Assembly (NCBI GenBank): GCA_003260075.1
Contig: QLIY01000315.1
Span: 96,099 to 160,098, forward strand
Length of the DNA stretch: 64,000 nt
Source of the DNA: Phallusia mammillata
Taxonomy: Eukaryota > Chordata > Ascidiacea > Phlebobranchia > Ascidiidae
Direction of reading: 5' to 3'
Shown here piece after piece: positions 22,401 to 63,071 of the stretch. A program made the position numbers and the translations under genes. The notes under the pieces were generated by a model. The model saw only the letters and a program-made list of their open reading frames with translations. It was not told where the DNA came from and searched no databases. How positions within the stretch are numbered: the first letter of the stretch is position 1; each line of letters begins with the position of its first letter.

Positions 22401-23801
22401 TTACATTGCAGACGAGGTAAACAAAGACTTTCTCGGCTCGGGTTCTGGCTTAGAGTTTTTATTTTGCTGTAGCCTATATCGTATTTTCACTTTCCTTCAC
22501 GAATGTAAATGCACACAATTCTTCATGTACATCAGGATATTTTGCGAATATCTATGTAGGTGTATCTGCCTATAATTGGTTTGTTATGTAAACTGTTTTC
22601 TGATCTAATGTAGGCCTTCAATAAATGTCCTGTATAGAATCAAAGTTGGTACCGCTTACAACTCTAGATGAAGTAATAGTTTTGAAACCGTTTAAACCGT
22701 TTTTGATAAATTGTATGCACTTGACCCTTTTGTAACTTTTAGGACGTGTCTTGCGACGAAGAACTACAAAACTGGGCACAAGATGTCGCTCAAGAGGGGT
22801 TAGGTTGGGAAGGAAATGACTCCAAGGGAATGACGGATAAAATCACTACGACTGAGAAACTGGTACCCTGTTTATTACCTTAAATGATTTGAGCCATTGT
22901 GAATGCCTGCACTTTGTCGTAGATTGAGATCTGCACCACTTTAATCTTCACGTGTACTGTCCAACATTCTGCGGTAAATACGAACCAAATGGAAATGTAC
23001 AGATTCGTTCCCAGTTGTCCTGGCGCTATGCGTCTTCCACCACATAAGAAAGGAGAGGTAAACAATTGTTTCAGTTGTTAACTTTACCTTTTGTTGCATC
23101 TTTCTTTAAGCAGATCGCTCAAACAAAAAAGTCTGTATACGGTGGAGGGAATCAAATTTTTTGTCAGCCGGTTCTATCACAAAAGTTATTTTTATCCGGT
23201 TCTGTTACAAAAAGTACATTATAACCACTAACCGGTTCGCTGATCTCATAAAACTTCGTATAGAACCGGTGCGAACGGGGCTGAATCCCACCACTATATA
23301 ACTTAGCTATAATTCTGAAGTAACTGTAAGTTTAACACGAAGTTTGATGAATTTGTTTGAGTTTCGTATTGACTTAGGCCACACTGGAGTTGATCATGAA
23401 CTCATTGCCTGATGTCGACACGTCCCTTGCGATGATGACCGTTATATCTGCCACCGCAGAAGACCCTAAACATCAAGTAAGCTATTGTAATTAAAACACA
23501 AACAACGCAAGCGAATTGTTTTTCGGCTTGTGTTTGAGCTGGGTTAAGATTAATTATTTGATGTTGTCATTGCAATTGTCTTTCGTAATCTTTCTTGTAA
23601 TCTCTTCTCGAATTTAACATTTAGGTTCTGCTCAATGTTCCGAAGTATTTCACGGGCGACAAAGAACTGATAAAAATACAGGAGCAATTTGCTGAAAAAA
23701 TAAAATGGTGTGAACAAACCACTAAAAGGAGGAACAAAAACAACCGACAACCGTATACCTGCCTTCGTCCATCAAGAATACCAATAAACATGTCACTTTG
23801 A
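16458..23801 (+). CDS. LOX-B: PLAT-domain lipoxygenase paralogue with altered iron site
   Basis: Fourteen exons: 16458-16526, 17053-17239, 17670-17798, 18646-18912, 19091-19193, 19441-19597, 20218-20454, 21441-21633, 21801-21881, 22298-22416, 22743-22862, 22923-23057, 23378-23476, 23625-23801; 690 aa, frame open throughout. All intron positions and phases match LOX-A, and exons 6 and 8-13 have identical lengths (157, 193, 81, 119, 120, 135 and 99 nt). The PLAT domain covers about residues 1-128. Where 5-LOX and LOX-A have the first iron His, this protein has Arg387 (WIHRYLHTHAV); a His sits one residue earlier. His392, His569 and Asn573 (VQHSAVNTNQ) are kept, FGQ is changed to TNQ, and the C-terminus is Leu rather than Ile (IPINMSL). 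The C-terminal exon is Lys/Arg/Asn rich. Family knowledge suggests weak or absent iron-dependent activity. The open frame and intact splice sites argue for a maintained, possibly non-catalytic protein. Confidence 0.93.
16569..16803. mobile_element. hAT-type element with perfect 8-bp target duplication, LOX-B intron 1
   Basis: Begins CAGGGGTCGGCAACCTTTTT and ends CCGGCGGTTGCCGATCACTG. TGCTAGGC occurs immediately on both sides (16561-16568 and 16804-16811). The interior has repeated GCGGACCGGT motifs. It is the complete relative of the truncated copy in LOX-A intron 2. Confidence 0.93.
19896..20073. mobile_element. hAT-type MITE, CAGTGGTGGGATTCA family, copy 3
   Basis: CAGTGGTGGGATTCAAATTT to CTGAACCCCACCACTG in LOX-B intron 6. 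Flanks are GTTAAGTC (19888-19895) and GTTTAGTC (20074-20081), a 7 of 8 duplication. Confidence 0.92.
21147..21331. mobile_element. hAT-type MITE, CAGTGGTGGGATTCA family, copy 4
   Basis: Complete copy in LOX-B intron 7 with perfect 8-bp flanks GTTGAAAC (21139-21146 and 21332-21339). The perfect duplication suggests it is one of the younger insertions. Confidence 0.94.
21973..22165 (+). repeat. Dispersed tRNA-related SINE-like repeat, LOX-B intron 9
   Basis: Reads CCTGGGATTAGCCCTGAAGC, then CAGACCGACGATCATGGCAC, GTACGCTAAGCCTATAAAAG, and CCAAGCATTCTCATATGATA. The same order of motifs occurs at 40603, 42643, 46178 and 51245, so this is one dispersed family. Confidence 0.8.
23140..23295. mobile_element. 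hAT-type MITE, CAGTGGTGGGATTCA family, copy 5 (degraded)
   Basis: CGGTGGAGGGAATCAAATTT through GCTGAATCCCACCACT in LOX-B intron 12. The left terminus has substitutions and the target duplication is no longer clear. Confidence 0.8.
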
Positions 23802-24363
23802 TTTTGTACGTTGTTTTCATTTTGTGCATATTTCGTTCGAGTTAGATTTACCAATGCCTGACGACTTTTTTCTGTCTGTTTTAACATTAAACGTTTTTCC
23901 TAAATTGCCATACTATTGCACTTGATTTTATGCTTTTTTGTGCTTTTGTTTACTGAGCTCCGTGATCATTTGTTTTGCTGATCCGTTTTAAAATATCCAA
24001 TGAGATGAAGCAAGTCAATGCGTTTGTAAATTGTCTTTCTCCAACAGACAGTTTTCTCAATCTCCTTTTTAGTCGTAATTACACGTCATTTAAACGCTAA
24101 ATTTACAAAAAATACAATAAACTCAGAATACAGTTGTTAAACTTCACAACTGAAAAGGTGTAAATCACAAAAACTTCGTTTTTCGTCGTTTCACTCCCCC
24201 CCCCCTCAGAATACAGTTGTTAAACTTCACAACTGAAAAGGTGTAAATCACAATAACTTCGTTTTTCGTCGTTTCACGTCAACACATTTCCATCAAGTTC
24301 CGGTTTCCATTTATATTGCAGCCACTTTTTTAGCCTTGTAGAAACGTGGCTTAAACATAAATC
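23802..24363. other. Intergenic region between LOX-B and SPT6
   Basis: Contains the LOX-B 3' UTR with candidate poly(A) signals ATTAAA (about 23886) and AATAAA (24117-24122). A block starting CTCAGAATACAGTTGTTAAA (24121-24195) is repeated at 24206-24280 after exactly 10 C. Before the SPT6 ATG there are acceptor-like sites ATTGCAG and TTTTTTAG at about 24316-24333. No coding exon is seen. Confidence 0.6.
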
Positions 24364-54638
<30,275 letters not shown>

Positions 54639-54857
54639 CTTTGTTGGGGTTCGCCAAGCTTCAACCAGGGGCATCAAACAGTCTGCTAGCCTTTTATTGC
54701 ATTTTTTGTCACACTTTCTGATGCGATTTCGTTGAAGCTGAAATTGAACTTATTCTGCAAAGAAATGCGCCCATTTTTTTGTTTTTATCTGGACATAAAA
54801 CCGTTACCGACTCGTACAATTTGATTTTCGGTTGTCCGCACAAGCCTTTGACGGTGT

Positions 54858-54863
54858 AATAAA
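54858..54863 (+). terminator. SPT6 poly(A) signal
   Basis: AATAAA 220 bp after the SPT6 stop, followed by AGTTGTCGACTTTTTATTGT, a GU/U-rich downstream element. It implies a 3' UTR of roughly 240 nt. Confidence 0.7.
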
Positions 54864-55020
54864 TGGTCCTAGTCAGTTGTCGACTTTTTATTGTCAGGAT
54901 AGGGAAAAAAGTATTTAGCTCACACAAACGCCGACATAGATTTTCGCTGTACCAAGTAGCAAAGTCAACAATACTATGAAGTCAATCTGCCAGTTAACAG
55001 TTTCACTTTCATGACCTGAA

Positions 55021-55450
55021 TTTACATCATAACTAACCACACACAACATTGTCGAAACTTTTGTGATTTTATTCCACGTACCAGTAATATTACTTACAGT
55101 AAGGACGTTAAGGCTAAACCCCGTTGAACAGTATTGACAATCAACTAACTTATATACGATGGAAATTTACATCATAACTAACCACACACAACATTGTCGA
55201 AACGTTTGTGATTTTATTCCACGTACCAGTAATATTACTTACAGTAAGGGCGTTAAGGCTAAACCCCGTTGAACAGTATTGACAATTAACTAACTTATAT
55301 ACGATGGAAATTTACATCATAACTAACCAAACACATCACTGTCTAAACTTGTATGATTTTATTCCACTTACCAGTAATGTTATTCACAGTAAGGACGTAA
55401 ACGTTTTGAACAGTATTGACAATCAAGTAACTTATCTACGAAGAAAGCTA
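55021..55450. repeat. 145-bp tandem repeat, three copies
   Basis: Units start TTTACATCATAACTAACCAC at 55021, 55166 and 55311, an exact 145-bp period. Units 1 and 2 are nearly identical; the third is more diverged and shortened near its end. No homopolymer lies between units, so this is a real tandem array rather than a join. Confidence 0.93.
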
Positions 55451-55488
55451 GCATCGCCTTATAGCACAAATATCAGCTAAAAAACAAG

Positions 55489-55889
55489 GGGTGGCACTAA
55501 ATACCGCATGTGGCCGCATGTGACCGCATGTGACCGCATGTGACCGCATGTGACCGCATGTGACCGCATGTGATTCCTCTTAAAATACACCATGTTATGT
55601 GAAATGTAAGAATTCCAGCCCCATTAGGGGTAAAATAGACCAGATTCTAGATTGATTTTAATTTCAAACCTTCACCCAACCCTAATAGCTCTAACCGTCA
55701 GCGCTTTCAAAAGTCCGCAAAATTATTTTTTGGTAAAAGCATATTTAAGTCCTTCACAGATTCCTGCCGTGTGATAACATGCGGTCACATGCGGTAGCAT
55801 GCGGTATACCATGCGGTCACATGCGGCCACATGCGGTCACATGCGGCCACATGCGGCCACATGCGGCCACATGCGGTATTTAGTACCAC
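55489..55889. mobile_element. MITE with minisatellite terminal inverted repeats
   Basis: The outer 17 bp GGGTGGCACTAAATACC and GGTATTTAGTACCACCG are inverted with two mismatches. Inside, both arms consist of 10-bp units: CCGCATGTGA repeated about seven times on the left (55505-55571), and its reverse complement, CATGCGGTCA with CATGCGGCCA variants, about nine times on the right (55780-55877). AAAAACAAG abuts both ends, a 9-bp target duplication. The middle 200 bp are unique, with no coding capacity. Confidence 0.88.
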
Positions 55890-56087
55890 CGAAAAACAAG
55901 GCAATTATAAACATGCGTTGAACTGTCCATTAGGTTTAGTGCCTTTTATGCGGAAATATTCCAGTTTTAATTTGATTTTGGGCGCTCTTTGGCCCCTACT
56001 GAACTTCAAACCGCATCTAAAACAATATGATTTAAAATCTAAATGAGGTAGGAAACTGGATCTCTTTTAAGTTGTTGTCTATGACAG

Positions 56088-56412
56088 GGGCGTCCAACTT
56101 TTGTCACTGTGGGGTTAAATACAATTGCCAAGATTAGATCGCAGGCCGCACAATTACCGAACACACGGTGATTTTACTTTGGTGCGTATCAAATATACGT
56201 AACTACAAGTAAAATTCTCATTTGATTTAAGCCACATATTGCCTGGTCGCTGAAAAATAGAACCAGACGCAATAATTTATTTAAAAAATATAGAATAATT
56301 GGACTCGATTGGCAGTATATATGAATTTCAAGCGTCGCTGCGGGCCGCACAACATTTATTCAACGAGACGCAGGTTGTAGGCTACACCCCTTTATTCAAC
56401 GAGACGCAGGTA
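56088..56412. mobile_element. hAT-type element fragment
   Basis: Starts CAGGGGCGTCCAACTTTTGT and contains GATCGCAGGCCGCACAATTA and GCGGGCCGCACAACATTTAT. TTTATTCAACGAGACGCAGG occurs twice just before the 74-G run at 56413-56486. The right end is not found. Confidence 0.6.

Positions 56413-56486
<74 letters not shown>
56413..56486. other. 74-nt poly-G run
   Basis: 74 G following ACGAGACGCAGGTA. Interpreted as a placeholder like the other runs. Confidence 0.7.
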
Positions 56487-56490
<4 letters not shown>

Positions 56491-56837
56491 ATTAGCGGAC
56501 GCAAATTGCACTGAGTTAGTTGAAATTAAAATGTATTAAAGGTGGGCAAAGAAAAATATGATAAAAAAATCCCAGAGTTACCTTGCAAATACCAAAGTTA
56601 ATCTGAACAGCAACCGTTAGTTCGCAAATTTTGTACATGTTCAAAAATGTACAAACATCTTGAAACAGTCCTGAATAGTTGCATTTAGACAATTAAAAAA
56701 AAACAGCCGGAAATATATTCGAGGTAAAACAGAACACAGTGTTCAAATGCATCACATAAAACCAGATCGAGACAGAAAGAAGGCAATCTGTCAAGTTCAG
56801 AATTCGGGCTCCTACCCAATAGAAGTTCCGTTTCTTC

Positions 56838-57135
56838 GATTTTTCGCCGGTTCTGCCTCCTACCGAACCTCCAAACCGGTTTAAACCAGAATTGAAAATC
56901 GACGATTTTGATCCGATTTTTTAAAAAAACTTAAGCCCTTCAAAATCAGGACAAATCTTAGAAATAAGAACGGTATGGCAACCCTGGCTATGTCTTAGAA
57001 AAGTTCATGGGAATATTACAGTGTTAAGCCGGTTTTGACCGGTTTCTGCCTCCTACCGAACCTCCAAACCGGTTTAAACTTTTTGACCGGTTTCAGCCTC
57101 CTACCGAACCTCCAAACCGGTTTGAACGGAGTTTG
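56838..57135. repeat. Three copies of a short CCGGTTT-bounded palindromic unit
   Basis: CTGCCTCCTACCGAACCTCC followed by AAACCGGTTT occurs near 56853, 57047 and, as CAGCCTCC, near 57091, each preceded by a CCGGTT box, so each unit is bounded by inverted CCGGTTT/AAACCGG. A further diverged half (GATTTTGATCCGATTTTTTA) recurs near 56915 and 57148. Confidence 0.65.
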
Positions 57136-58428
57136 AAAATCGAAAATTTTGACCCGATTTTTGAAAAAACCCTAAGGTTCGCCAAAATAGTAAATAAGGC
57201 TATGCAACCCTAAGTTGTTGCACGTTAGCTATCTTGCAAGTGTTTTGTTTGTTTTCAAAACGGCCTTAAGACACCGTTGTTAAAAAAAATCAGGTTGTGG
57301 CAACTCAACTTAATCGACAACGGCGCCCCATACTTTTGGAGATAAAAAGTTTTAAAACCAACAATCGATAAAACAGAATAAGTTTTGAACCTGTGTGAAA
57401 ATAGCAACTTTTTGGCAAGGTCAAATTTGATCATTCTAGTTTGGAACAGTCTGCGAAGACAATGGTCGAAAATAAATTGAGGTTGGTTTTATTGCATAAT
57501 ATTTTATAAATTAACAAAGAAAAACGTCAAAAATATCCACCAGATGATTTACACACATTACTGCAACTTAAATGCGCGTTTGACGTTGCCCAATTTAATT
57601 TAGTTTTTACAAATTTCAACTTTTCCGCTTAAAAGCGCACGTATTCAAAACTTCCACCAGGCTGTTATTGACTCAGTCTGAAATCATAGGTATACCAATT
57701 AGAAATTTAAAACCAGGCTACTATCCTACTTATGATAAGTTAAATTTGCCCATCCATTGCAACTTTATGGATCTGAATTGTTGCCCTATAGCTAAATCAC
57801 AGTTGCTTGACCACTGTCCACTTAATAAATTTAAGTAAACTTGAGTTCTACTCCAACGTAAAACAACTGATGATTGCAAACTGGAGTTGTATTTGTATAA
57901 TTTACATTAAAATGAAAGAAACTATCAAAATTCATATTGAATACATAATAAAATATCCTTTCTGTTATCTAATCCTTAATGACAAGAATTTATTTTCCCT
58001 TAAATTTATTTTCTATAGTGTACTCAAATAAAAATGGTGAAAACTAGACTCTTCGAGAAATATCACTACACAAGATCAGATAATATTTAAACCCACAACA
58101 AGACTGGAAACACACTGAAATATTCCCTGTTATATTTATTTTTGCAAGCTCACCAAAGTTTTGACATCCATTAATATATTTTAGTTTATGTGCAAAACCT
58201 AAGACAAGTTTTACTCAAACAAGTCAAATAATGAGATTTTTTGTGACACAAGTAAAAGTCCTGTTATGTGGGGTGTAAAATGTCCATTTACCTGCATTTG
58301 TGTTTGGTCGTTCTTTATTAAAAAAATGTTTTGTTGTCGCTAAAAATAGGATAATGTCTACAATTGCTAGCCCATTGTCATACCAGGGGCTAAGCTAGTG
58401 CTTTGGGGACTAAACCTGGGGTAACATC
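57136..58428. other. Non-coding stretch
   Basis: AT-rich sequence. I find no exon with paired splice signals, no RNA gene, and no repeat recognisable within the window. Confidence 0.4.
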
Positions 58429-58753
58429 TAAAACTGCGAGCCCACTGAGCCCACATCATGACAGGGGCTAAGTGAGGGCTTAGCGGACTCAATGAGGCCT
58501 AACTGAGCGCCTAAGCAAACACAATAAGGGCTTAAACAGAGGCTGAGCAAGCCAAAGAGCTATAATCGAGTTACACAGGCTAAATGGCCTTAGTTTAAGC
58601 AAAGCTGGCTAAGTGGGCTCGCAGGGGGGGGGGGTTAAGCAAACACAATAAGGGCTTAAACAGAGGCTGAGCGAGCCAAAGGGCTATAAGCAGGTTACAG
58701 AGGCTAAATGGCCTTAGTTTAAGCAAAGCTGGCTAAGTGGGCTCGCAGTTTTA
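58429..58753. mobile_element. TA-flanked MITE with GGCTAAG-rich interior
   Basis: AAACTGCGAGCCCAC at the left and GTGGGCTCGCAGTTT at the right are perfect inverted repeats, flanked by TA on both sides, as in Tc1/mariner-like insertions. The interior is full of GGCTAAG/GGGCTTA units. A G11 run (58624-58634) splits it, and the part from TTAAGCAAACACAATAAGGG is repeated after the run. Confidence 0.75.
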
Positions 58754-58845
58754 TACAGCACTTCTAAAAACAGAAGTTTATTGGATATATCGAGTTTAAA
58801 CCACTTCACAATAAACTCCATCTAATCTTGTTATGCATAGATGTC

Positions 58846-59304
58846 CCACAGGGTCCTTAAAAATAAATATTATGAAAGAAAAAAACAATAAAAAAGACAA
58901 ACTGTTCTTAATGCACTGCACTGCCATATAGTGCAAGACCTGTTAATACGGGGGTGCGAAGATGCACATTTATTAGAATTGTGTAATGTTAGGTGGGGGG
59001 GGGGAGATGTCCCACAGGGTCCTTAAAATAAATATTATGAAAGAAAACACAATAAAAAAGACAAACTGTTCTTAATGCACTGCACTGCCATATAATGCAA
59101 GACCTGTTACTACGGGGGTGCGAAGATGCACATTTATTAGGGGGGGGGGGGGATGTCCCACAGGGTCCTTAAAATAAACATTATGAAAGAAAAAAACAAT
59201 ATAAAAGACAAACTGTTCTTAATGTACTTCACTGCCATGTAATGCAAGACCTGTTACTACGGGGGTGCGAAGATGCACATTTATTAGAATTGTGTAATGT
59301 TAGG
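58846..59304. repeat. Three copies of a 150-bp block separated by G runs
   Basis: GATGTCCCACAGGGTCCTTA starts near 58849, 59005 and 59152, with G runs at 58995-59004 and 59140-59152 between. Three versions differ from one another, one more than two alleles of a single site can explain. Confidence 0.88.
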
Positions 59305-59314
59305 TACAGAAAAT

Positions 59315-59444
59315 AAAACGGGGTTGTGTAAACTGGCTGATGACTGCAAGGGGTTGCTCACAGTGAAAATATTAAACTTCTGTAGGCAATTTGCCCAAAA
59401 AAAATTACTGCAACAACGTTTTGTATTTAAGAAACTTCACGGTC

Positions 59445-59478
<34 letters not shown>

Positions 59479-59605
59479 TGTAAACTGGCTGATGACTGCA
59501 AGGGGTTGCTCACAATGAAAATATTAAACTTCTGTAGGCAATTTGCCCCCAAAAAATTACTGCAACAACGTTTTGTATTTAAGAAACTTCACGGTCTTTA
59601 CGTTT
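59315..59605. repeat. Two copies of a 130-bp block around a 29-G run
   Basis: TGTAAACTGGCTGATGACTG to CTTCACGGTCTT appears before and after 59448-59476 with single-base differences (CAGTGAAA/CAATGAAA). Confidence 0.88.
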
Positions 59606-60019
59606 TTTTAAGCCATTCTTGTAGTTTAATTTAAAATAGTGCAGTTATTATCTTTTCTTTTTTGATGAAACTTGATCGTTTGATATTGTATTGTATTAGG
59701 TCTGCGAGTGTGGTGCCTCAGCTGATGTGGACAGATAAACAACAAACTGATACTGGGCTGTTACATGTGACAAGTACACTGCATCTGTGGACTCTCTGAC
59801 CATCATGGATAAACTTACCAGCAACTGACAAGTAAGTTTTAGTGACACTTAAGAGTTGAGTTGATTTCGCTTGGTGAAAGAAAACATAGCAACACAGTTG
59901 CACTAAAATAATCACCCATGTGTAAAACACTGCATACTGATGCAACATTATGGAGCACAAATCAGTGGCGAAATGCCCTGCAGCTACTCCATATTATAAG
60001 GCATTATGTGACAGTAGCT

Positions 60020-62240
60020 TGCAAAAAAGTGTGGCGGATGTGGATAAAAAGCTTTGTTGCGGTGTGTATTGTGTACGTTTGTCAAGTCGTTGGGCGCCCA
60101 CTTGCCGAAATCAGCAGGGAGGGAAAACTGTGAAAATAGAAAAGAGGTCCATTACAATCTTTCCTGTTTGAGGGGGGGGGGGGTGCGGCGCATGTGGATA
60201 AAAAGCTTTGTTGCGGTGTGTTGTGTGCATGTTTGACAAGTCGTTGGGCGCCCACTTGCCGAAATCAGCAGGGAGGCAAAACTGTGAAAATAGAAAAGAG
60301 GTCCATTACAATCTTTCCTGTTTGACTTCTGTATTGGCATACATCAGAAACTAATGCAGACCCAACTGTATTGTTTAACATTTATTTTTCTCATAGTCCA
60401 TACATCACATTTTTGTCTTCAAGTTGGTTCGTTGATTTGGGTTTTCTTTCCAGATGGGGACACGTTTTGATTTTACTTTGGCATGTACAATATAATCCCA
60501 ACTGCCAATTGACATTCAGAATACATAAAAGCGTGAAAATTGCCATTTATATGTCATTAAGCCTTGTTTAGACTTGCTCTGGAGGAGCTAACGAAAATCG
60601 CTGAAATGAGCAACGCAATATGGGTTTTCCCCATGCGTTGTTTAAAAACAATAAGGATTTCGCGTAGCTTGCTTTGCACATGCTCGAAATATACTGACCA
60701 TTGGAAAGAGAGCATGTGAATAAAAGAAACGCATAACAGTAAGGCATGAATATAAATATGGCCAAACAATTTATGAGGAGGCAGCATAGCTATTTTATAA
60801 TGGCTGCCACCCAGGCAATCACTGCCTATGCTACCACCCATCCCCGTATTAGTATGTTACTTCTGTTTGTTGATTGCTTGGTAGACGATTTTGCACTATG
60901 ACAGTTAGGTGGTTATTAACAGCCCTATGACTTTAGAACAGTAGTTTTCAACCTTTCGTGGACTGTGGCCCCCTTCAAGTAACCCTGTAGGGCCTGTGCC
61001 CCCCTTAAAAATTTAAATGGCTATCTCGTGTTGGAATTCAGTACTAATTTCGGCTTTAAACAGGTCGAATGGGGGGGGGGAAAATATACTGACCATTGGA
61101 AAGAGCGCATGTGAATAAAAGAAACGCATAACAGTAAGGCATGAATTTAAAAATGGCCAAACAACTTCTGGGGCGGCAGCATAGCTATTTTATAATGGCT
61201 GCCACGGGGGGGGGGCGGCGCATGTGGATAAAAAGCTTTGTTGCGGTGTGTTGTGTGTATGTTTGACAAGTCGTTGGGCGCCCACTTGCCGAAATCAGCA
61301 GGGAGGGAAAACTGAAAATAGAAAAGAGGTCCATTACAATCTTTCCTGTTTGACTTCTGTGTTGGCATACATCAGAAACTAATGCAGACACAACTGTATT
61401 GTTTAACATTTATTTTTTTCTCATTTTTTCTCCTTCTTTCCAGATAGGGACACGTTTTAATTTTACTTTGGCATGTACAATATAATCCCAACTGCCAACT
61501 GACATTCAGAACACATAAAAATGTGAAAATTGCCATTTTTATGTCATTAAGCCTTGTTTAGACTTGCTCTGAAGGATCAAACGAAAATCGCTGAAATGAG
61601 CAACGCGATATGGGTTTTCCCCATGCGTTGTTTAAAAACAATAAGGATTTCATGTAGCTTGCTTTGCACATGCTCGAAATATACTGACCATTGGAAAGAG
61701 TGCGCAACAATTTCTGGGGCGGCAGCATAGCTATTTTATAATGGCTGCCGGGGGGGGGGAAATATACTGACCATTGGAAAGAGCGCGCAACAATTTCTGG
61801 GGCGGCAGCATAGCTATTTTATAATGGCTGCCACCCCGGCAATTGACGCCTATGCTACCACCCATCCCCTGTATTAGTATGTTACTTGTGTTTGTTGATT
61901 GCCTGGTAGACGATTTTGCACTATGGCAGTTACGTGGTTATTAACATCCCTATGACTTTAGAACAGTGGTTCTCAACCTTTTGTGGATTGTGGCCCCTTT
62001 CAAGTAACCCTGTAGGACCTGTGGCCCCCTTAAAAATTAAAATGGCAATCTCGTGTTGGAATTCCGTACTAATTTCGGCTTTAAACAGGTCGAATAGAGT
62101 AAACAAGAATCCATAATCGTGAAAAACCTTATATAGACAAATAGTATGTGAAATAGTCAATTAAATTAGGGAATAAAGTTGAAAAGAAAATGGCTTTTAG
62201 TGGGTGTTTCTGGTGAATCTACACCCGTGGCCCCCCTGGG
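60020..62240. repeat. About 1.05-kb block in two versions, with further partial copies
   Basis: CGGCGCATGTGGATAAAAAG starts full versions at about 60186 and 61216; a partial version lies at 60033-60171. AAATATACTGACCATTGGAA recurs near 60687, 61082, 61677 and 61760. G runs at 60172-60183, 61071-61080, 61206-61215 and 61750-61759 mark the joins. No exon is supported. The block carries a hAT-type end (CAACCTTTCGTGGACTGTGG) at 60950 and 61970. Confidence 0.85.
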
Positions 62241-62494
62241 GCACCTAATTTCGCAGTAATTTGGACATCCTATAGAAATGATTATTCATAGGGGCTAGTT
62301 GTTGTGTTTAACCTTGTAGCCCCTATTTGGGGGGGGGGGCCCCCCTGGGGCACTTAATTTCGCAGTAATTTGGACATCTTATAGAAATTATTATTCATAG
62401 GGGCTAGTTGTTGTGTTTAACCTTGTAGCCCCTATTTCACCCTACTTGCCCCCTGAAATGGGTGAGTTTGTTAAACAGTAATATGTAGGCTATT
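62241..62494. repeat. Duplicated block around a G10 run, relative of the 25.2-kb repeat
   Basis: CCCCCTGGGGCACCTAATTT to GTAGCCCCTATTTG is repeated after 62330-62339. It continues CCCCCTGAAATGGGTGAGTT, which resembles the units at 25186-25955, and stops at the n at 62495. Confidence 0.75.
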
Positions 62495-62495
62495 N

Positions 62496-62564
62496 GGTTC
62501 GCTGATCTCATAAAATTGAGACGGTTCTATAGAACTGGTGCGAACCAGCTGAATCCCACCACTG
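62496..62564. mobile_element. hAT-type MITE, CAGTGGTGGGATTCA family, copy 6 (truncated at an n)
   Basis: GGTTCGCTGATCTCATAAAA to GCTGAATCCCACCACTG; only the right part remains because a gap base precedes it. Confidence 0.88.
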
Positions 62565-62978
62565 GTTTTCCTTGTTGTTTATACCATCTGTCATAAACAA
62601 GAAATGGTGCTTCAAACTTATTTAAACTTACACACATCTTAGTTTGTGTTTAAGGCTGTATTTGCTGAAATGGATCTGTGACCTAGGAGTTTCATATTTT
62701 GTTGATTGGTGCAATGTGTTTTTGTCCTATTTNTTTAGCATAAACTATGTCAAAACTGGTTATATTGCTGTAGGTTAAAATCTAATCAAATAAATTTCAC
62801 AAAAAAAAAAACAGTTCTTTAAATTGTTTGCATTTGTAATAAATCCTAAATCTCTCCTAACTGGTCCTAAATTGATGTTGATTTTGGTAAATTTTAAATT
62901 GGTTGTATTGGTGTAAATTGGTAGCATGTAAAATATGCATATGTAAGAAAATTGACTAATTACAAATGTGATTTTTAG

Positions 62979-63071
62979 CTTTCCCTCAAACTTTCATCAC
63001 AGAAGAGATTCATCAAGCTTTTATGAAGTTGAATCGTTTCATGACTGCGATCGTCTCATGACATTGGCAAG
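62979..63071 (+). CDS. Possible internal coding exon, unidentified gene
   Basis: TGTGATTTTTAG is followed by 93 open bases reading FPSNFHHRRDSSSFYEVESF and ending CDRLMTLA, then a GTTTGT donor. The Ser-rich SSSFYEVESF recalls acidic linkers of lipid-transfer proteins of the OSBP/CERT type, but the match is too short to name. The other two frames contain stops. No partner exon was found nearby, so it may be spurious. Confidence 0.25.

Noticed and set aside
55500..55880. CRISPR-like array of CCGCATGTGA units
   Set aside because: Units are contiguous without spacers and sit in inverted arms of a MITE in a eukaryotic genome.
59918..60236. Short cysteine-containing frames at 59.9-60.2 kb
   Set aside because: They lie within blocks repeated around G runs, change frame between copies, and show no splice or homology support.
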